DNA of 64,000 bases. It comes from Calliopsis andreniformis. Its lineage: Eukaryota; Arthropoda; Insecta; Hymenoptera; Andrenidae. Below the pieces are notes generated by a model. The model did no database searches, was not told the DNA's origin, and was given only the letters and a program-made list of their open reading frames with translations. Positions within the stretch are counted from its first letter, which is position 1. Each line of letters starts with the position of its first letter. The translations under genes were made by a program, and so were the position numbers. Below, one piece after another: positions 25,504 to 39,971 of this stretch. The stretch covers positions 186,001-250,000 of the forward strand of contig NW_027480532.1 of the NCBI RefSeq assembly GCF_051401765.1, written 5' to 3'.

Positions 25504-26518
25504 TCAATCCTCAATCCTCAATCCTCAGTCTTCAATCCTCAATACTCAATCTTCAATCCTCCATCCTCAAACCTCAGTCCTCAATCCTCAATCGTCATTC
25601 GTCAATCCTCATTCTTCAATCATCAATACCCAATCCTCAATCTTCAATCTTCAACCCTCAATCCTCAACTCTCAATCCTCAACCCTCAATCCTCAATCCT
25701 CAGACCTCAAACATCAATACTCAACCCTCAGTCCTCGTCCTCAATCCACAACCATCAATCCTCAATCCTCAATCTTCAATCATCGATGTTCAATCTTCAG
25801 TCCTCAATCCTCAATCCTCAATCCTCAATCCTCAGTCCTCAATGTTCTATCCGCAATACCCAATCCTCAATCTTCAATCCTCAATCCACAATCCTCAATC
25901 CTCAATCCTCATTCTTCAATCCTCAACACCCAATCCTCAATCTTCAATCCTCAATCCTCAATTCTCAGACCTCAACCCTCAATCTTCAATCCTCAATACT
26001 CAATCGGCAACCCTCAATCCTCAGTCCTCAATCCTCAATCCTCATTCTTCAATCCTCAATACCCAATCCTCAATCTTCAATCCTCAATTCACAATCCTCA
26101 ATCCTCAATCCTCATTCTTCAATCCTCAACACCCAATCCTCAATCTGCAATCCTCAATTCTCAATTCTCAGACCTCAATCCTCAATCTTCAATCCTCAAT
26201 ACTCAATCTTCAATCCTCAATCCTCAATTCTCAATCCTCAATCCTCATTCTTCAATCCTCAACACCCAATCCTCAATCTTCAATCCTCAATCCTCAATCC
26301 TCAATTCTCAATCCTCAATACTCAATCCTCAGACCTCAAACATCAATACTCAACCCTCAGTCCTCGTCCTCAATCCACAACACTCAATCCTCGATCCTCA
26401 ATCTTCAATCATCAATATTCAATCTTCAATCCTCAATCCTCAATCCTCAATACTCAATCCTCAATCCTCAATACTCAATCCTCAATACTCAACCATCAAC
26501 CGTCAGATCTCAATACTC

Positions 26519-26579
26519 AATAGAATATCCTGAATTCTCAGTATTCAATACTCAAACCTAAACACTCAACCCTCAATCC
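26519..26579 (+). repeat. Lone A block (AGTATTCA form)
   Basis: Preceded by an AACCATCAACCGTCAGATC context instead of a B module. Followed by CCTAAACACTC. Confidence 0.84.
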
Positions 26580-26909
26580 TCAGTCCTCAATCCTCAATCC
26601 TCAATGGTCAATCCTCAATACTCAATCTTCAATTCTCCATTCTCAATCCTCAATCCTCAATCCTCAATCCTCAATCCTCAATCCTCCATCCTCAATCGTC
26701 AGGCTTCAATCCTGAATACCCAATCCTCAGTCTTCAATCTTCAATCCTCAGTCCTCAATTCTCAATCCTCAATCCTCAGTCCTCAGACCTCAAACCTCAA
26801 TCCGCAACCCTCAGCCCTCATCCTCATTCCTCAATCCTCAATCGTCAATCCTCAATCCTCAATCTTCAATCCTCAATACTCAATCTTCAATCCTCAATTC
26901 TCAATACTC

Positions 26910-26970
26910 AATAGAATATCCTGAATTCTCAGGATTCAATACTCAAACCTCAACACGCAACCCTGAATCC
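26910..26970 (+). repeat. Lone A block (AGGATTCA form), H2 boundary
   Basis: 391 bases after the previous A; taken as the left boundary of H2 copy 1. Confidence 0.84.
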
Positions 26971-27308
26971 TCAATCCTCAATCCACAATCCTCAATCTTC
27001 AATCCTCAATACTCAAACTTCAATCCTCCATCCTCAATCCTCAGATCTCAAACGTCAATCCGCAACCCTCAGCCCGCATCCTCATTCCTCAATCCTCAAT
27101 CGTCTATCCTCAGTCCTCAATCCTCAACCCTCAATCCTCAATGTTCAATCCTCAATACCCTACCCTCAGTCTTCAATCCTCAATCCTCAATCCTCAATCT
27201 TCAATCCACAATCCTCAGTCCTCAAACCTCAATTCTGAACTCTCAATCCTGAATCCTCAATCTTCAGCACTCAGTCCGCAACAATCAGTTGTCATTCCTC
27301 AATCCTCA

Positions 27309-27417
27309 GTAGAATATCCTCAATTCACAGCTTTCAATACTCAATACTCAATCTGCAATCCTCCAACCTGTATCCACAAACATCAATTTTCACCACTCAA
27401 CCCTCAGCACTCATTCC
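27309..27417 (+). repeat. C block 5 (CAGTTGTCATTCC subtype)
   Basis: Upstream GTTGTC replaces the GTTGAC of C blocks 1-4. H2 copy 1. Confidence 0.84.
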
Positions 27418-28341
27418 TCAATGTTCAATCCTCAATCCTCAACGCTCAATCTTCGATCCTCAATACTGAATCTTCAATCCTCAACTCTCAATCCTCAATC
27501 CTCAATCTTCAATCATCAATATTCAATCTTCAACCCTCAATCCTCAATCCTCAATCCTCAATCCTCAATCTTCAATCCTCAATACTCAGTCTTCAATCCA
27601 CAATCCTCAATACTCAATCCTCAATCTTCAATCCTCAATACCCAATCCTCAATGCTCAATCCTCAAACTTCAATCCTCAGTTCGCAATCCTCAATCCTCA
27701 ATCCGCTGACCTCAGGCATCAATATTCAAGCCTCAGTCCTCGTCCTCAATCCACAACCCTCAATCCTCAATTCTCAATCTTCATTCATCAATATTCAACC
27801 TTCTATCCTCAATCCTCAACCCTCAATCTTCAATCCTCAATCCTCAATACTCAAACTGCAACACTCAATCCTCAATCCTCAATCCTCAATCCTCATTCTT
27901 CAATCCTGAACACCCAATCCTCAATTTTCAATCTTCAATCCTCAATCTTCAGTCCTCAATACTCAACTATCAGTCCTCAATTCTCAATACTCAATCCTCA
28001 AGCCTCAATCTTCAATCCTCAATACTCAGTCTTCAATCCTCAATCCTCAATCCTCATTCTTCAACCCTCAATACCCAATCCTCAATCTTCAATCCTCAAT
28101 CCTCAATCCTCAATTCTCAATCCTCAATCCTCAATCCTCAGTCCTCAAACCTCAATCGCCAATCCTCAGCCCTCATCCTCAATTCTCAATCCTCAATCTT
28201 CAATCCTCAATCCTCAATCCTCATGCCTCAATCCTCAATACTCAATCCTCAGTCATCAAACCTCAATCCTGAATCGTCAATCCTGAATTCTCGATCTTCA
28301 GACCTCAGACCTGAACAGTCAGATGTCAATCCTCAATCCTC

Positions 28342-28458
28342 AATAGAATATTATCAATTCACAGTTTTCAATACACAATACTCAATCTGCAGTCTTCAAA
28401 TTTCTATCCACAAACATCAATTCTCATCACTCAACCCTCAACACTCAGTCCCCAATCC
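28342..28458 (+). repeat. B' block (B variant intermediate towards C)
   Basis: Starts AATAGAATATTATCAATTC, keeps CACAGTTTTC and the CAAACATCAATTC segment, but has CTATCCACAAAC as in C. The upstream unit reads CCTCAATAG rather than CCTTAATAG. Confidence 0.8.
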
Positions 28459-29040
28459 TCAATCTTCAATCCTCAATCCGCAATCCTCAACCCTCAACAC
28501 TCAGTCCCCAATCCTCAATCTTCAATCCTGAATCGTCAATCCTCAATCCTCAATCCTCAACCCTCAATCCTCAATGTTCAATCCTCAATACCCAACACTC
28601 AGTCTTCAATCCTCAATCCTCAATCCTCAATCTTCAATCCTCAATACTCAATCTTCAATCCTCCGTCCTCAATCCTCAACCCTCAATCCTCAATCCTCAA
28701 TCGTCAGGCTTCAATCCTCAATACTCAATCTTCAATCCTCAATCCTCAATCCTCATTCCTCAATCCACATTCTACAATCCTCAATACCCAATCCTAAATC
28801 TTCAATCCTCAATCCTCAATCCTCAATTCTCAATCCTCAATCCTCAGTCCTAAGTCCTCAAATCTCAATCCTCAACCCGCAGCCCTCATCCTCAATCCTC
28901 AATCCTCAATCTTCAACCCTCAATCCTCAATCCTGAAGCGTCAACCCTCAATCCTCAATCCTCAGTCCTCAAACCTCAATTCTGAATCCTCAATCTTCAG
29001 ACCTCAGACCTCATCAATCAGATGTCAATCCTGAATCCTT

Positions 29041-29612
29041 AATAGAATATCATCAATTCACAGTTTCCAATACCCAATACTCAATCTGCAATCTTCAAAT
29101 CTCTATTCACAAACATCAATCCTCATCACTCAACCCTCAACACTCAGTCCGCAATCCTCAACCTTCAACCCTCAATCCTCAATACTCAATCCTCAATCCT
29201 CAATCGTCAATACTTAATACTCAATCTTCAATCCTCAATCCTCAATCCTCGATCCTCAATCCTCAATCCTCAATCTTCAATCGTCAATACTCAATCTTCA
29301 ATCCTCAATCCTCAATCCGCAACCCTCAATGCTCAATCCTCAATCCTCAATCCCCAAACCTCAATCTTCAATCCTCAATACTCAATCTGCAATCCTCAAT
29401 CCTCAATCCTCAATCCTCAATCCTCAATCGTCGATCCTCAATCCCCAATCCTCAATCTTCAATCCTCAATCCTCAATCCCCAATCCTCAATCCTCAATCC
29501 TCAATCTTCAATCCTCAATACTCAATCTTCAATCCTCAATTCTCAATACTCAATAGAATATCCTGAATTCTCAGGATTCAATACTCAAACCTCAACACGC
29601 AACCCCGAATCC
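29041..29612 (+). repeat. B-A module 10 (GTTTCC subtype)
   Basis: B carries CACAGTTTCCAATAC; A at 29552 carries AGGATTCA; spacing 511. Member of H2 copy 1. Confidence 0.87.
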
Positions 29613-32343
29613 TCAATCCTCAATCCTCAACCTTCAATCCTCAATACTCAATCTTCAATCCTCCATCCACAATCCTCAGTCCTCAATCCTCAATCCTCAA
29701 TCGTCAGGCTTCAATCCTCAATACTCAATCTTCAATCCTCAATCCTCAATCGTCATTCGTCAATCCTCATTCTTCAATCCTCAATACCCAATCCTCAATC
29801 TTCAATCTTCAACCTTCAACCCTCAATCCTCAACTCTCAATCCTCAACCCTCAATCCTCAGACCTCAAACCTCAACCCTCAACCCTCAGCCCTCATCCTC
29901 AATCCTCAATCCTCAATCTTCAATCCTCAATCCTCAATCCTCAATTCTCAATCCTCAATCCTCAATCCTCAGACCTCAAACATCAATACTCAACCCTCAG
30001 TCCTCGTCCTCAATCCACAACCATCAATCCTCAATCCTCAATCTTCAATCATCGATATTCAATCTTCAGTCCTCAATCCTCAATCCTCAATCCTCAATCC
30101 TCAATCCTCAATGTTGAATCCGCAATACCCAATCCTCGATCTTCAATCCTCAATCCACAATCCTCAATCCTCAATCCTCATTCTTCAATCATCAACACCC
30201 AATCCTCAATACTCAATCTGCAACCCTCAATACTCAGTCCTCAATCCTCAATCCTCACTCTTCAATCCTCAATACCCAACCCTCAATCTTCAATCCTCAA
30301 TCCACAATCCTCAATCCTCAATCCTCATTCTTCAATCCTCAACACCCAATCCTCAATCTTCAATCCTCAATTCTCAATTCGCAGACCTCAATCCTCAATC
30401 TTCAATCCTCAATACTCAATCTTCAATCCTCAATCCTCAATCCTCAATCCTCAATCCTCATTCTTCAATCCTCAACACCCAATCCACAATCTTCAATCGT
30501 CAATCCTCAATCCTCAATTCTCAATCCTCAATCCTCAATCCTCAATCCTCAGACCTCAAACATCAATACTCAACCGTCAGTCCTCGTCCTCAATCCTCAA
30601 CCCTCAATCCTCAATCCTCAGTCCTCAATCTTCAATCCTCAATACTCAATATTCAATCCTCAATCCTCAATCCTCAGTCCTCAATCCTCAATCTTCAATC
30701 CTCAATCCTCAGTCCTCAATCCTCAATCCTCATTCTTCAATACTCAATACCCAATCCTCAGTCTTCAATCCTCAATCCTCAATCCTCAAATCTCAATCCC
30801 CAATCCTCAGTCCTCAGTCCTCAAACCTCAATCCTCAACCCTCAGCCCTCATCTTCAATTCTCAATCCTCAATCCTCAATCCTCAATCTTCAATCCTCAA
30901 TACTCAATCTTCAATAATCAATCCTCAATTCTCAATCCTCAATACTCAATCCTCAATCGTCAACCCTCAATACCCAATCCTCAATCTTCAATGCTCAATC
31001 CTCAATCCTCAATCCTCAATCCTCAACCTTCAATCCCCAATAATCAATCTTCAATCCTCAATCCTCAATCCTCAATCCTGAATCCTGAATTCTCAATCCG
31101 CAAACTCCAATCCTCTATACTCAGTCTTCAATCCTCAATCCTCAATCCTCAAACCTCATTCTACAATCCTCAATACCCAATCCTCAATCTTCAATCCTCA
31201 ATCCTCAATCCTCAATACTCAATCCTCAATCCTCAGTCCTCAGTCCTCAAACCTCAATCCTCAACCCTCAGCCCTCATCCTCAATCCTCAATCCTAAATT
31301 CTCAATCCTCAAACCTCAAACCTCAATCCTCAACCGTAAGTCCTCGTCCTCAATCCTCAACCCTCAATTCTCAATCCTCAGTCCTCAATCTTCAATCCTC
31401 AATACTCAATATTCAATCCTCAATCCTCAATCCTCAGTCCTCAATCCTCAATCTTAAATCCTCAATCCTCAGTCCTCAATCCTCAATCCTCATTCTTCAA
31501 TACTCAATACCCAATCCTCGGTCGTCAATCCTCAATCCTCAATCCTCAAATCTCAATCCCCTATCCTCAGTAGTCAGTCCTCAAACCTCAATCCTCAACC
31601 CTCAGCTCTCATCCTCAATTCTCATTCCTCAATCCTCAATCCTCAATCTTCAATCCTCAATAGTCAATCTTCAATAATCAATCCTCAATTCTCAATCCTC
31701 AATACTCTATCCTCAATCGTCAACCCTCAATACCCAATCCTAAATCTTCAATCCTCAATCCTCAATCCTCAATTCTCAATCCTCAATCCTCAATCCTCAG
31801 ACCTCAAACATCAATACTCAACCCTCAGTCCTCGTCCTCAATCCACAACCATCAATCCTCAATCCTCAATCTTCAATCATCGATATTCAATCTTCAGTCC
31901 TCAATCCTCAATCCTCAATCCTCAATCCTCAATCCTCAATGTTCAATCCGCAATACCCAATTCTCGATCTTCAATCCTCAACCCACAATCCTCAATCCTC
32001 AATCCTCATTCTTCAATCCTCAACACCCAATCCTCAATACTCAATCTGCAACACTCAATACTCAGTCCTCAATCCTCAATCCTCATTCTTCAATCCTCAA
32101 TACCCAATCCTCAATCTTCAATCCTCAATCCACAATCCTCAATCCTCAATCCTCATTCTTCAATCCTCAACACCCAATCCTCAATCTTCAATCCTCAATT
32201 CTCAATTCGCAGACCTCAATCCTCAATCTTCAATCCTCAATACTCAATCTTCAATCCTCAATCCTCAATCCTCAATACTCAATCCTCAATCCTCAATACT
32301 CAATCCTCAATACTCAACCATCAACCCTCAGTTCTCAATACTC

Positions 32344-32404
32344 AATAGAATATCCTGAATTCTCAGTATTCAATACTCAAACCTCAACACTCAACCCTCA
32401 ATCC
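32344..32404 (+). repeat. Lone A block (AGTATTCA form), H2 copy 1
   Basis: Preceded by ACCATCAACCCTCAGTTC; the ACACGC unit typical of A is ACACTC here, as in all AGTATTCA copies. Confidence 0.84.
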
Positions 32405-33174
32405 TCAATCCTCAATCCTCAATCTTCAATCGTCAATTCTCAATACTCAATCTTCAATCCTCCATTCTCAATCCTCAATCCTCAATCCTCAATCCTCAAT
32501 CCTCAATCCTCCATTGTCAATCGTCAGGCTTCAATCCTGAATACCCAATCCTCAGTCTTCAATCTTCAATCCTCAGTCCTCAATTCTCAATCCTCAATCC
32601 TCAGTCCTCAGACCTCAAACCTCAATCCGCAACCCTCAGCCCTCATCCTCATTCCTCAATCCTCAATCGTCAATCCTCAATCCTCAATCCTCAACCCTCA
32701 ATCCTCAATGTTCAATCCTCAATACCGAACACTCAGTCTTCAATCCTCAATCCTCAATCCTCAATCTTCAATCCTCAATACTCAATCTTCAATCCTCCGT
32801 CCTCAATCCTCAGCCCTCAATCCTCAATCCTCAATCGTCAGGCTTCAATCCTCAATACTCAATCTTCAATCCTCAATCCTGAATCCTCATTCCTCAATCC
32901 ACATTCTACAATCCTCAATACCCAATCCTCAATCTTCAATCCTCAATCCTCAATCCTCAATTCTCAATCCTCAATCCTCAGTCCTAAGCCCTCAAATCTC
33001 AATCCTCAACCCGCAGCCCTCATCCTCAATCCTCAATCCTCAATCTTCAACCCTCAATCCTCAATCCTGAAGCGTCAACCCTCAATCCTCAATCCTCAGT
33101 CCTCAAACCTCAATTCTGAATCCTCAATCTTCAGACCTCAGACCTCGTCAATCAGATGTCAATCCTGAATCCTT

Positions 33175-33718
33175 AATAGAATATCATCAATTCACAGTTT
33201 CCAATACCCAATACTCAATCTGCAATCTTCAAATCTCTATTCACAAACATCAATACTCATCACTCAACCCTCAACACTCAGTCCGCAATCCTCAACCTTC
33301 AACCCTCAATCCTCAATACTCAATCCTCAATCCTCAATCGTCAATACTCAATACTCAATCTTCAATCCTCAATCCTCAATCCTCAATCCTCAATCCTCAA
33401 TCCTCAATCTTCAATCGTCAATACTCAATCTTCAATCCTCAATCCTCAATCCGCAACCCTCAATGCTCAATCCTCAATCCTCAATCCTCAAACCTCAATC
33501 TTCAATCCTCAATACTCAATCTGCAATCCTCAATCCTCAATCCTCAATCCTCAATCCTCAGTCGTCGATCCTCAGTCCCCAATCCCCAATCCTCAATCCT
33601 CAATCCACAATCTTCAATCGTCAATACTCAATCTTCAATCCTCAATTCTCAATACTCAATAGAATATCCTGAATTCTCAGGATTCAATACTCAAACCTCA
33701 ACACGCAACCCTGAATCC
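33175..33718 (+). repeat. B-A module 11 (GTTTCC subtype, 483-bp spacing)
   Basis: As module 10 but 28 bases (4 heptamers) shorter. A at 33658 marks the start of H2 copy 2. The spacing returns to 511 in the counterpart at 39972. Confidence 0.86.
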
Positions 33719-34056
33719 TCAATCCTCAATCCACAATCCTCAATCTTCAATCCTCAATACTCAATCTTCAATCCTCCATCCTCAATCCTCAGACCTCAAA
33801 CGTCAATCCGCAACCCTCAGCCCGCATCCTCATTCCTCAATCCTCAATCGTCTATCCTCAGTCCTCAATCCTCAAACCTCAATCCTCAATGTTCAATCCT
33901 CAATACCCTACCCTCAGTCTTCAATCCTCAATCCTCAATCCTCAATCTTCAATCCACAATCCTCAGTCCTCAAACCTCAATTCTGAACTCTCAATCCTGA
34001 ATCCTCAATCTTCAGCACTCAGTCCGCAACAATCAATTGTCATTCCTCAATCCTCT

Positions 34057-34165
34057 GTAGAATATCCTCAATTCACAGCTTTCAATACTCAATACTCAAT
34101 CTGCAATCCTCCAACCTGTATCCACAAACATCAATTTTCACCACTCAACCCTCAGCACTCATTCC
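34057..34165 (+). repeat. C block 6
   Basis: CAATTGTCATTCC upstream and CCTCTGTAG at the core; H2 copy 2, offset 6748 from C block 5. Confidence 0.84.
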
Positions 34166-35263
34166 TCAATGTTCAATCCTCAATCCTCAACTCTCAATCT
34201 TCGATCCTCAATACTGAATCTTCAATCCTCAACTCTCAATCCTCAATCCTCAATCCTCAACCCTTATTCTTCAATCCTCAGTACCCAATCCTCAATCTTC
34301 AATCCTCAATCCTCAATCCTCAATTCTCAATCCTCAATCCTCAATCCTCAATCCTCAGACCTCAAACATCAATATTCAACCCTCAGTCCTCGTCCTCAAT
34401 CCACAAACCTCAATCCTCAATCCTCAATCTTCAATCATCTATATTCAATCTTCAACCCTCAATCCTCAATCCTCAATCCTCAATCCTCAATCTTCAATCC
34501 TCAATACTCAGTCTTCAATCCACAATCCTCAATACTCAATCCTCAATCTTCAATCCTCAATACCCAATCCTCAATGCTCAATCCTCAAACTTCAATCCTC
34601 AGTTCGCAATCCTCAATCCTCAATCCTCTGACCTCAGGCATCAATATTCAAGCCTCAGTCCTCGTCCTCAATCCACAACCCTCAATCCTCAATTCTCAAT
34701 CTTCATTCATCAATATTCAACCTTCTATCCTCAATCCTCAACCCTCAATCTTCAATCCTCAATCCTCAATACTCAAACTGCAACACTCAATCCTCAATCC
34801 TCAATCCTCAATCCTCATTCTTCAATCCTGAACACCCAATCCTCAATTTTCAATCTTCAATCCTCAATCTTCAGTCCTCAATACTCAACTATCAGTCCTC
34901 AATTCTCAATACTCAATCCTCAAGCCTCAATCTTCAATCCTCAATACTCAGTCTTCAATCCTCAATCCTCAATCCTCATTCTTCAACCCTCAATACCCAA
35001 TCCTCAATCTTCAATCCTCAATCCTCAATCCTCAATTCTCAATCCTCAATCCTCAATCCTCAGTCCTCAAACCTCAATCGCCAATCCTCAGCCCTCATCC
35101 TCAATTCTCAATCCTCAATCTTCAATCCTCAATCCTCAATCCTCATGCCTCAATCCTCAATACTCAATCCTCAGTCATCAAACCTCAATCCTGAATCGTC
35201 AATCCTGAATTCTCGATCTTCAGACCTCAGACCTGAACAGTCAGATGTCAATCCTCAATCCTC

Positions 35264-35380
35264 AATAGAATATTATCAATTCACAGTTTTCAATACACAA
35301 TACTCAATCTGCAGTCTTCAAATTTCTATCCACAAACATCAATTCTCATCACTCAACCCTCAACACTCAGTCCCCAATCC
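35264..35380 (+). repeat. B' block, H2 copy 2
   Basis: Copy of the B' block at 28342 at offset 6922. Confidence 0.8.
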
Positions 35381-35962
35381 TCAATCTTCAATCCTCAATC
35401 CGCAATCCTCAACCCTCAACACTCAGTCCCCAATCCTCAATCTTCAATCCTGAATCGTCAATCCTCAATCCTCAATCCTCAACCCTCAATCCTCAATGTT
35501 CAATCCTCAATACCCAACACTCAGTCTTCAATCCTCAATCCTCAATCCTCAATCTTCAATCCTCAATACTCAATCTTCAATCCTCCGTCCTCAATCCTCA
35601 ACCCTCAATCCTCAATCCTCAATCGTCAGGCTTCAATCCTCAATACTCAATCTTCAATCCTCAATCCTCAATCCTCATTCCTCAATCCACATTCTACAAT
35701 CCTCAATACCCAATCCTCAATCTTCAATCCTCAATCCTCAATCCTCAATTCTCAATCCTCAATCCTCAGTCCTAAGTCCTCAAATCTCAATCCTCAACCC
35801 GCAGCCCTCATCCTCAATCCTCAATCCTCAATCTTCAACCCTCAATCCTCAATCCTGAAGCGTCAACCCTCAATCCTCAATCCTCAGTCCTCAAACCTCA
35901 ATTCTGAATCCTCAATCTTCAGACCTCAGACCTCATCAATCAGATGTCAATCCTGAATCCTT

Positions 35963-36534
35963 AATAGAATATCATCAATTCACAGTTTCCAATACCCAAT
36001 ACTCAATCTGCAATCTTCAAATCTCTATTCACAAACATCAATCCTCATCACTCAACCCTCAACACTCAGTCCGCAATCCTCAACCTTCAACCCTCAATCC
36101 TCAATACTCAATCCTCAATCCTCAATCGTCAATACTTAATACTCAATCTTCAATCCTCAATCCTCAATCCTCGATCCTCAATCCTCAATCCTCAATCTTC
36201 AATCGTCAATACTCAATCTTCAATCCTCAATCCTCAATCCGCAACCCTCAATGCTCAATCCTCAATCCTCAATCCTCAAACCTCAATCTTCAATCCTCAA
36301 TACTCAATCTGCAATCCTCAATCCTCAATCCTCAATCCTCAATCCTCAATCGTCGATCCTCAATCCCCAATCCTCAATCTTCAATCCTCAATCCTCAATC
36401 CCCAATCCTCAATCCTCAATCCTCAATCTTCAATCCTCAATACTCAATCTTCAATCCTCAATTCTCAATACTCAATAGAATATCCTGAATTCTCAGGATT
36501 CAATACTCAAACCTCAACACGCAACCCCGAATCC
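35963..36534 (+). repeat. B-A module 12 (GTTTCC subtype)
   Basis: Copy of module 10 at offset 6922; A at 36474 with AGGATTCA; spacing 511. Confidence 0.87.
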
Positions 36535-39140
36535 TCAATCCTCAATCCTCAACCTTCAATCCTCAATACTCAATCTTCAATCCTCCATCCACAATCCTCA
36601 GTCCTCAATCCTCAATCCTCAATCGTCAGGCTTCAATCCTCAATACTCAATCTTCAATCCTCAATCCTCAATCGTCATTCGTCAATCCTCATTCTTCAAT
36701 CCTCAATACCCAATCCTCAATCTTCAATCTTCAACCTTCAACCCTCAATCCTCAACTCTCAATCCTCAACCCTCAATCCTCAGACCTCAAACCTCAACCC
36801 TCAACCCTCAGCCCTCATCCTCAATCCTCAATCCTCAATCTTCAATCCTCAATCTTCAATCATCGATATTCAATCTTCAGTCCTCAATCCTCAATCCTCA
36901 ATCCTCAATCCTCAATCCTCAATGTTGAATCCGCAATACCCAATCCTCGATCTTCAATCCTCAATCCACAATCCTCAATCCTCAATCCTCATTCTTCAAT
37001 CATCAACACCCAATCCTCAATACTCAATCTGCAACCCTCAATACTCAGTCCTCAATCCTCAATCCTCATTCTTCAATCCTCAATACCCAACCCTCAATCT
37101 TCAATCCTCAATCCACAATCCTCAATCCTCAATCCTCATTCTTCAATCCTCAACACCCAATCCTCAATCTTCAATCCTCAATTCTCAATTCGCAGACCTC
37201 AATCCTCAATCTTCAATCCTCAATACTCAATCTTCAATCCTCAATCCTCAATCCTCAATCCTCAATCCTCATTCTTCAATCCTCAACACCCAATCCACAA
37301 TCTTCAATCGTCAATCCTCAATCCTCAATTCTCAATCCTCAATCCTCAATCCTCAATCCTCAGACCTCAAACATCAATACTCAACCGTCAGTCCTCGTCC
37401 TCAATCCTCAACCCTCAATCATCAATCCTCAGTCCTCAATCTTCAATCCTCAATACTCAATATTCAATCCTCAATCCTCAATCCTCAGTCCTCAATCCTC
37501 AATCTTCAATCCTCAATCCTCAGTCCTCAATCCTCAATCCTCATTCTTCAATACTCAATACCCAATCCTCAGTCTTCAATCCTCAATCCTCAATCCTCAA
37601 ATCTCAATCCCCAATCCTCAGTCCTCAGTCCTCAAACCTCAATCCTCAACCCTCAGCCCTCATCCTCAATCCTCAATCCTCAATCTTCAATCCTCAATAC
37701 TCAATCTTCAATAATCAATCCTCAATTCTCAATCCTCAATACTCAATCCTCAATCGTCAACCCTCAATACCCAATCCTCAATCTTCAATGCTCAATCCTC
37801 AATCCTCAATCCTCAATCCTCAATCTTCAATCCCCAATAATCAATCTTCAATCCTCAATCCTCAATCCTCAATCCTGAATCCTGAATTCTCAATCCGCAA
37901 ACTCCAATCCTCTATACTCAGTCTTCAATCCTCAATCCTCAATCCTCAAACCTCATTCTACAATCCTCAATACCCAATCCTCAATCTTCAATCCTCAATC
38001 CTCAATCCTCAATACTCAATCCTCAATCCTCAGTCCTCAGTCCTCAAACCTCAATCCACAACCCTCAGCCCTCATCCTCAATCCTCAATCCTAAATTCTC
38101 AATCCTCAAACCTCAAACCTCAATCCTCAACCGTAAGTCCTCGTCCTCAATCCTCAACCCTCAATTCTCAATCCTCAGTCCTCAATCTTCAATCCTCAAT
38201 ACTCAATATTCAATCCTCAATCCTCAATCCTCAGTCCTCAATCCTCAATCTTAAATCCTCAATCCTCAGTCCTCAATCCTCAATCCTCATTCTTCAATAC
38301 TCAATACCCAATCCTCAGTCGTCAATCCTCAATCCTCAATCCTCAAATCTCAATCCCCTATCCTCAGTACTCAGTCCTCAAACCTCAATCCTCAACCCTC
38401 AGCTCTCATCCTCAATTCTCATTCCTCAATCCTCAATCCTCAATCTTCAATCCTCAATACTCAATCTTCAATAATCAATCCTCAATTCTCAATCCTCAAT
38501 ACTCTATCCTCAATCGTCAACCCTCAATACCCAATCCTAAATCTTCAATCCTCAATCCTCAATCCTCAATTCTCAATCCTCAATCCTCAATCCTCAGACC
38601 TCAAACATCAATACTCAACCCTCAGTCCTCGTCCTCAATCCACAACCATCAATCCTCAATCCTCAATCTTCAATCATCGATATTCAATCTTCAGTCCTCA
38701 ATCCTCAATCCTCAATCCTCAATCCTCAATCCTCAATGTTCAATCCGCAATACCCAATTCTCGATCTTCAATCCTCAACCCACAATCCTCAATCCTCAAT
38801 CCTCATTCTTCAATCCTCAACACCCAATCCTCAATACTCAATCTGCAACACTCAATACTCAGTCCTCAATCCTCAATCCTCATTCTTCAATCCACAATAC
38901 CCAATCCTCAATCTTCAATCCTCAATCCACAATCCTCAATCCTCAATCCTCATTCTTCAATCCTCAACACCCAATCCTCAATCTTCAATCCTCAATTCTC
39001 AATTCGCAGACCTCAATCCTCAATCTTCAATCCTCAATACTCAATCTTCAATCCTCAATCCTCAATCCTCAATACTCAATCCTCAATCCTCAATACTCAA
39101 TCCTCAATACTCAACCATCAACCCTCAGTTCTCAATACTC

Positions 39141-39201
39141 AATAGAATATCCTGAATTCTCAGTATTCAATACTCAAACCTCAACACTCAACCCTCAATC
39201 C
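39141..39201 (+). repeat. Lone A block (AGTATTCA form), H2 copy 2
   Basis: Copy of the block at 32344, offset 6797. Confidence 0.84.
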
Positions 39202-39971
39202 TCAATCCTCAATCCTCAATCTTCAATCGTCAATTCTCAATACTCAATCTTCAATCCTCCATTCTCAATCCTCAATCCTCAATCCTCAATCCTCAATCCT
39301 CAATCCTCCATTGTCAATCGTCAGGCTTCAATCCTGAATACCCAATCCTCAGTCTTCAATCTTCAATCCTCAGTCCTCAATTCTCAATCCTCAATCCTCA
39401 GTCCTCAGACCTCAAACCTCAATCCGCAACCCTCAGCCCTCATCCTCATTCCTCAATCCTCAATCGTCAATCCTCAATCCTCAATCCTCAACCCTCAATC
39501 CTCAATGTTCAATCCTCAATACCGAACACTCAGTCTTCAATCCTCAATCCTCAATCCTCAATCTTCAATCCTCAATACTCAATCTTCAATCCTCCGTCCT
39601 CAATCCTCAGCCCTCAATCCTCAATCCTCAATCGTCAGGCTTCAATCCTCAATACTCAATCTTCAATCCTCAATCCTGAATCCTCATTCCTCAATCCACA
39701 TTCTACAATCCTCAATACCCAATCCTCAATCTTCAATCCTCAATCCTCAATCCTCAATTCTCAATCCTCAATCCTCAGTCCTAAGCCCTCAAATCTCAAT
39801 CCTCAACCCGCAGCCCTCATCCTCAATCCTCAATCCTCAATCTTCAACCCTCAATCCTCAATCCTGAAGCGTCAACCCTCAATCCTCAATCCTCAGTCCT
39901 CAAACCTCAATTCTGAATCCTCAATCTTCAGACCTCAGACCTCGTCAATCAGATGTCAATCCTGAATCCTT

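Larger units (their letters stand above)
24521..26909 (+). repeat. Mosaic heptamer segment, partly shared with 45.1-46.2 kb
   Basis: It holds the short, apparently hybrid B-A module at 25086 and a lone A at 26519. Sequence around 25786 recurs at 45321 (offset 19535). A 26519 corresponds to A 45949 (offset 19430), a difference of 105 bases or 15 heptamers. Confidence 0.7.
26910..33657 (+). repeat. Higher-order repeat H2, copy 1 (6748 bp)
   Basis: Bounded by A blocks at 26910 and 33658. Landmarks recur downstream: C 27309 to 34057 (6748), B' 28342 to 35264 (6922), B 29041 to 35963 (6922), A 32344 to 39141 (6797). The offset shifts reflect four indels: 174 bases near 27500, 111 near 29940-30040, 14 near 30860 and 28 near 33590. 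Their signed sum is 77, exactly the length difference between the copies (6825 minus 6748). Confidence 0.85.
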